Shown: piece by piece, positions 7,987 through 11,672 of the stretch
Numbering within the stretch: position 1 is the stretch's first letter
How the letters are laid out: each line of letters begins with the position of its first letter
Assembly: GCA_002110485.1 (NCBI GenBank)
Contig: MOWL01000037.1
Coordinates: forward strand, 1 to 11,672
Reading direction: 5' to 3'
DNA: 11,672 bases
Source: Emergomyces orientalis
Taxonomy: Eukaryota; Ascomycota; Eurotiomycetes; Onygenales; Ajellomycetaceae
Made by a program: the position numbers and the translations under genes
Notes under the pieces: model-generated
Databases searched by the model: none
The model's input: only the letters and a program-made list of their open reading frames with translations
Told to the model about the DNA's origin: nothing

Positions 7987-8555
7987 CAGTGCTGTCTGAC
8001 GAAGCAACCCGATCGGGGTAAGGAAAGCTGTCATATCTCGGCTGTCTTCGTGTAAAGGAACTTGATCATATCCAGAAAAGAAATCCATCATGCTCGTTAT
8101 CTTCATTCCCGCGAAATCCTCAGCAAACGCGTCCGCACTAGGTGGAATATACGCATCGCGAATAGTGACAGCGTTCATGTCCATGCACGCGTTGACAATG
8201 CGATATTTCCCAGCTTCTTTCTTCTTGACGAGGAACCACTTATTTCGATACGGACCATGGCAATGTTCATAAACTCCAGAATCAACGCGTTCGCGAAGCA
8301 TATTGATGATTGTAGGGACGAGCTTTCGAGGAATAGGAAATCCTGCCGCTTGCCATGCTTTATGCGGAGCAACGCGAATCTTGACAGGTGGAGAGACTTC
8401 TTTTGCAAGCGTTCCGCAATCCTTAAAACTCCACGCGAGGGCTTTTTCTCTTCTAAGCAGAATCTCAATCAAAAGTTCGCGTTCCTGTGGGGTGAGCATC
8501 GATCCGATCCGCAGATTCTTGATCCTTTCCTCTGTGAGTCGCGAAACCTCGCGGG
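7984..8555 (-). CDS. pol: Reverse transcriptase, N-terminal half (fingers/palm)
   Basis: RNA-directed DNA polymerase that copies the element RNA in the particle. The frame carries REVSRLTEERI at its start, MLTPQERELL at 8499, then typical RT blocks: KWFLVKKKEAGKYRIVNA and the palm motif MMDFFSGYDQV, whose first Asp would be a catalytic metal ligand. The segment runs into LLRQTAL and then breaks: one extra G near 7984 disrupts the conserved LPQG block, and the continuation lies one frame over. The open frame runs on to 7888 without meaning. The upstream join near 8550 is also a frame break. Nothing suggests a spliced boundary at either place, so I read both as indels. Confidence 0.85.
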
Positions 8556-9118
8556 CAATCGGAGAAACGGGGTGTAATGAAATGATCGTAGGGCGAAGGC
8601 GGATCCTGCTCCGGAATCACATTGTCTTTGAACCATTGTTGGCGAATTTCTCTCCACTTATCTGTTCCGCCGGGAATCCCGCCACCTGTAGTTGGCACAT
8701 CGAGAGGTTGAATCTTATCGGCTTTTCGCTTGTATAATGTCGCAACGACTGGACCGCGCGATCGAGGAGAAGATCGTGAAGAAGCATATAAAGACAAATC
8801 ATGAAGCTGCACACCACGAACACGGCGTGATTCGGATATTGAATAATTAGAGAAAGGAAAAGATGAATGTGTAGACGGGTAAAATTGTTGATGTAGGATG
8901 GCGGGGAAAAACCTGTGAGGTTCTCGGGCGTTTTGGGCGGCGTTCTCTGATTGGTGAATCTTTTGGCGGCCCGGGGCTGCCAAAAGTCTGATTGGCTGAC
9001 GCACCCACACCGCTTTCAAAACACGGCAGAATATTTGCCCCGCTATCCACATCGCGATCGCTGAATCTGATATCATTTCTTTGCCCACCACATTCAACAT
9101 CGCAAAGATCAATCGGAC
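8551..9118 (-). CDS. pol: Protease-RT junction and N-terminal RT linker
   Basis: The frame is open from just after the second stop (9121-9119) to about 8550. The last 90 or so residues are convincing coding: GPVVATLYKRKADK near 8755-8714, then a VPTTGGGIPGG motif, which resembles the spacer before RT in fungal Ty3/gypsy polyproteins. The first 100 or so codons (9118-8820) are doubtful: they span the CCAAT module and a pyrimidine-rich stretch and look unlike protein. No ATG lies in this frame between the module and the VATLYKRK segment, so the true start of Pol is not visible. Possibilities are readthrough of the two stops, an internal start in an unseen exon, or an old frame loss. A frame break near 8550 passes coding to the next segment. 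Confidence 0.6.
8948..8999 (-). promoter_or_regulatory. CCAAT/GC-palindrome/CCAAT module A (before RT)
   Basis: On the minus strand: TCAGCCAATCA, then AGCCCCGGGCCG flanked by CTTTTGGC and GCCAAAAG arms, then ACCAATCA. About 44 of 52 positions match module B at 3655-3705 in the same orientation. CCAAT boxes are bound by the HAP/NF-Y complex in fungi, and a pyrimidine-rich stretch lies downstream, so an internal promoter for Pol is possible. The region is also open in the RT frame. Function is inference. Confidence 0.4.
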
Positions 9119-9127
9119 TCAGCATAT

Positions 9128-10336
9128 CTAGTTTAAAGTCTGCACTTTGCCACGAAGATCATCTAACTTTCGATCTCCATGGTCGCCGGGAGAATAACCA
9201 AGAAAAGACACCTGATTCTTCTCATTCCTTCGGATCAAAACGTGAACAAGAACACGCTTTGTTATCTGTAGTTCTTGCCAAACGCGTCGCGTTTCATATG
9301 GTCGGCCGAGAATGCAATCATGAGAACCGCGTTCCATGATGAAGAATGTCTGAGGCACCATAACAGATCCAAGGCGAACAGGAACATCCTTGCAGATTCA
9401 ATGACACCACTCTGCTGACCCCCAGCTCCAAGAATAGGTTTGACAGCATCCCTTTGAATGATGAGACCGAGATCTAACGCAGTTCTTTCAACAAGACAGT
9501 TAATTTCCGCACCTCCATCAAATATCGCCTCAGTTTCCCCCTTTCCAATTCGACAGTGAACTTGATGTGTCCAACCGAAACGAGATTCCAACGAGGATTA
9601 TACTCAGCAACAGAAGTGCCAGGTTGAACCAGGGCAACGGTGGCTGCATCATCCGAATCATATGCTGTTGAAACTTCGATGGGAAGATTTTGAAAGAACA
9701 TGTGCTGGAGTTGGGTGGAGCATGCCATGAGATCTTTAATCTGAATTCCGCCGATTTCTTGGCGCATGATCTTCTCAAATATTCGCCGCGTCGCGATCGC
9801 CATATTGTCTTTATTCTTCATTTCTGCAGAAAGCTTTGGCCCTTTGAGTTTCCGAGGCCTGCAGAGAACAGTTTTCTTCTGAATCTGCGGAGCATCTGCC
9901 ATTTCTGAATCTGGGACAATTCCACCGTCTCCGAGCTTTGGACTTCCGCCCTGAAGCTGTTCATCATGGAGAGGTTGAGAATTATCATCCTCATCATCTT
10001 CCTGTGAAGCAGAGATCACATCTTGAGCAAAAGAAACTGATTTCCCATCTGAATACCTGCCATTGCGCCGAGAATGTGTTGTTGGCAGTCTCTTCTCCTT
10101 CTCAATTCGTCCGGAAAGCGTTGCTTGATTTTTATTCATAGAAGAGGCCTTATCCTTCTCAGTAGAAGTGGAAGCAGCCATTACACTAACAATCTCCTCC
10201 ATCTCACTATCGGTCATATCACCTTCCTCAGGGCCACTATCAAATCCAATATCACATATGCTTACGGCATTCACCGATGGCATCGGGGATCCGTCAGGAA
10301 ATACCCGGATACTACCATCATTCCGAAGTTTATCCG
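9128..10336 (-). CDS. Protease part of Gag-Pro, right copy, frame-broken
   Basis: Equivalent of 51-1163. At about 10230 this copy is in frame where the left one has lost two bases, so Gag and Pro join without a stop. An acidic linker runs to about 9700, then the retropepsin-like domain with FDGGAEINC (Asp at 9519-9517). Frame breaks follow near 9550, 9397 and 9294-9225, at short runs where the left copy is mostly open. The reading frame ends at 9130-9128, and a second stop in the same frame follows at 9121-9119. This stop frame is the same frame that later encodes the N-terminal part of RT. Confidence 0.75.
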
Positions 10337-11672
10337 CGTTGGGACAGTCGGCGGTGCAGCCATTTGCTTCAAAAGTCGTTCAATTGTAACAATATGGGGC
10401 TCAAGTCGGTTGACAGCAATCTTCGGGCCTTTTCTCATCACATTACCCTCATAGTATTCTCCAATCATATTCCGATGAATCTTGCCCTGATCGATGAGCC
10501 GGCCGATTGCTAAGCAATTTGGAAGCATATGGTTTGAATCTCCGCAACCCCAGCATGACATCGGCGGTCGATCGTATTGAACAAAGCTTCCAGATCGAGA
10601 TCGAGACGGGCCTCCAGGTCCACGTTGAGTTCCATAGTAAGACACATTTGGCAAATCCAATGCAGGATCACGTCCTCGAGTAAGAAGAACCTTTGGAGCA
10701 GTCACATTTTGCTGCATGTTTCCCTGGTTTTGAATGCCAGCGATCGCCAGAGATAACGCGTCCATTCGGTTGACAAGGTTCTCAAGAATGTTATCACTCG
10801 GATTCTGTGTTTTCGCATCCGGAGCAGGCATCGCCGAAGCGGTCGGCACAGGCACATTCAATGTGGGCGGATTAAACACGGGCTGAGCAGACGGCTGCAT
10901 CGATGGAATAGAGTTGGGGAAAACATCAGGTGCCAGAACTCGTGCAATCTCTTCCTTTGTCTTCTGCATTTGAGACACAGCATCGCAGATCTTCGGCAGT
11001 TCCCATCCAGATTGACTAACCTTATCAAATCCAGCAGTGCGGAAAGCTTTTTCACGAATACCTTCTGAAAGTCCTTGAAGAAACCAGATACAAGCAAGAG
11101 ATTGTTGCAATTCATTCTTGCAAATGAGAGGCATCGCAACTGCGCGGAATTGACGGCAGTAGACGAGGATCTCCTGGCTGGTAGAATGGGTTTTGTTGCA
11201 CAATGCATGGAGGTAAGATTGATTATACATCTGTTGGTGAGCATCTTCGCGCCAGAAATCGGCAAGCAACTGCTTTTTAACCATTTCCCATGTCTTATGA
11301 TCCAAGACAAGCTGATCGATATGGCCCTGCAGTTCCATGGTACAATAGTTCCGTAATACCGCCAGAGCATCGATTCCTGCAACGAAATGCAAGGTGCACA
11401 TTGCCTCATATTGATCAACAAAAGCAGTAATGTTTCTCCCATCAAAGAATGGGGCCCAGGTGCTCCAGGAATCGGCATCGGCATGACAAGACGTTGATAT
11501 GGCAGTCCACTATTGGGAGTCGGCTGACCGGACGAGGTAGTAGTGGGTGTAGTCATCTTTTCTTTGCTAGCTTCTGTCTTCTCTTTGCTAACTTCTATTT
11601 TCGGGGGCGCTGCAGAGACCTTTCCTGACTGAGTTTGACGATGGGCAATAGAATCCGACCGAGAATGCTTGG
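10337..11672 (-). CDS. gag: Gag, right copy, partial (runs off the right edge), frame-broken
   Basis: This is the same protein as the left Gag from about residue 149 onward. It holds the capsid-like domain and the CCHC knuckle (about 10555-10514). A missing T near 11455 shifts the frame just before the FFDG motif, so the segment 11672-11456 and the segment below it are in different frames. A missing G near 10337 shifts it again after the knuckle. At both places the left copy stays open, which suggests errors or very recent mutations in an otherwise intact Gag. The N-terminus lies outside the window. Confidence 0.85.

Larger units (their letters stand above)
3044..11672 (-). mobile_element. 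Right Ty3/gypsy-type unit (gag, protease, RT, RNase H, integrase, ORF3, 3' LTR)
   Basis: Reading leftwards from the edge: partial gag, protease, RT, RNase H, integrase, an extra ORF, PPT and LTR. Integrase after RNase H marks the Ty3/gypsy order rather than Ty1/copia. Only the 5' LTR and the first part of gag are missing. If the overlap with the left unit is taken as one sequence, the full period is about 9.07 kb with a single LTR. Several single-base frame breaks interrupt the polyprotein. A basidiomycete host is inferred from the style of the RT and integrase sequence. Confidence 0.85.
9078..11672. repeat. Direct repeat of about 2.6 kb, right copy (gag-protease)
   Basis: Same sequence as 1-2601 apart from short indels. 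Beyond its left boundary at 9078 the sequence continues into the protease-RT junction, which has no counterpart in the window because the left copy reaches position 1. The repeat is therefore terminal redundancy of the window, as expected from a tandem array, a circle read past its start, or an unmerged assembly overlap. Confidence 0.95.

Noticed and set aside
8913..9004. Possible 92-base intron removing module A (GTGCGT...CACAG)
   Set aside because: None of the three upstream frames joins in frame with the RT linker using these sites, and no clear branch point was seen.
1..11672. tRNA, rRNA or CRISPR content
   Set aside because: No cloverleaf-like segment, rRNA-like sequence or spaced short repeat was found; the only repeats are the large direct repeat, the paired module and small inverted repeats.

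Overview
The whole window is retrotransposon DNA. All recognisable coding runs on the minus strand (right to left) and no host flank is visible. The element is an LTR retrotransposon of the Ty3/gypsy type: Gag with a CCHC zinc knuckle, then aspartic protease, reverse transcriptase, RNase H and integrase in that order. The style of the polyprotein (FMDD reverse transcriptase, a linker ending in a VPTTGGG-like motif, a GPY/F integrase tail) and the T/C-rich leaders point to a filamentous fungus, most likely a basidiomycete. That taxonomic call is inference.

Layout on the minus strand, from the right edge: partial gag (11672-10337), protease (10336-9128), two in-frame stops (9130-9128 and 9121-9119), an open stretch leading into RT (9118-7984), RT C-terminus/RNase H/integrase core (7986-5967), a frame-broken integrase C-terminus (5990-5404), a T-rich leader, an extra unidentified ORF ('ORF3', 5054-3715), a pyrimidine-rich stretch, a polypurine tract (3404-3394), one LTR of about 350 bp (3393-3044), a primer-binding site (3042-3027), then a second gag (3016-1157) and protease (1163-51) running off the left edge. 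The LTR therefore lies between two head-to-tail units: it is the 3' LTR of the right unit and the 5' LTR of the left one.

Bases 1-2601 recur at 9078-11672. By eye the copies differ only by about eleven 1-2 base indels, mostly in or beside short base runs, with no substitution found. Several indels break the reading frame in one copy where the other is open. This fits one sequence read twice with indel errors, or a near-identical tandem pair. A single-LTR circle, a tandem array sharing LTRs, or an unmerged contig overlap all give this picture, with a period of about 9.07 kb.

Features beyond a standard element are ORF3 downstream of integrase, a 52-base CCAAT/GC-palindrome/CCAAT module present once before RT (8948-8999) and once after ORF3 (3655-3705), and a protease-RT junction interrupted by two stops shared by both copies. 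Gag and protease would build and mature the particle, RT/RNase H would copy the RNA from the PBS and PPT, and integrase would insert the DNA. As read here the polyprotein is frame-broken, but sequencing error explains at least part of the breakage.
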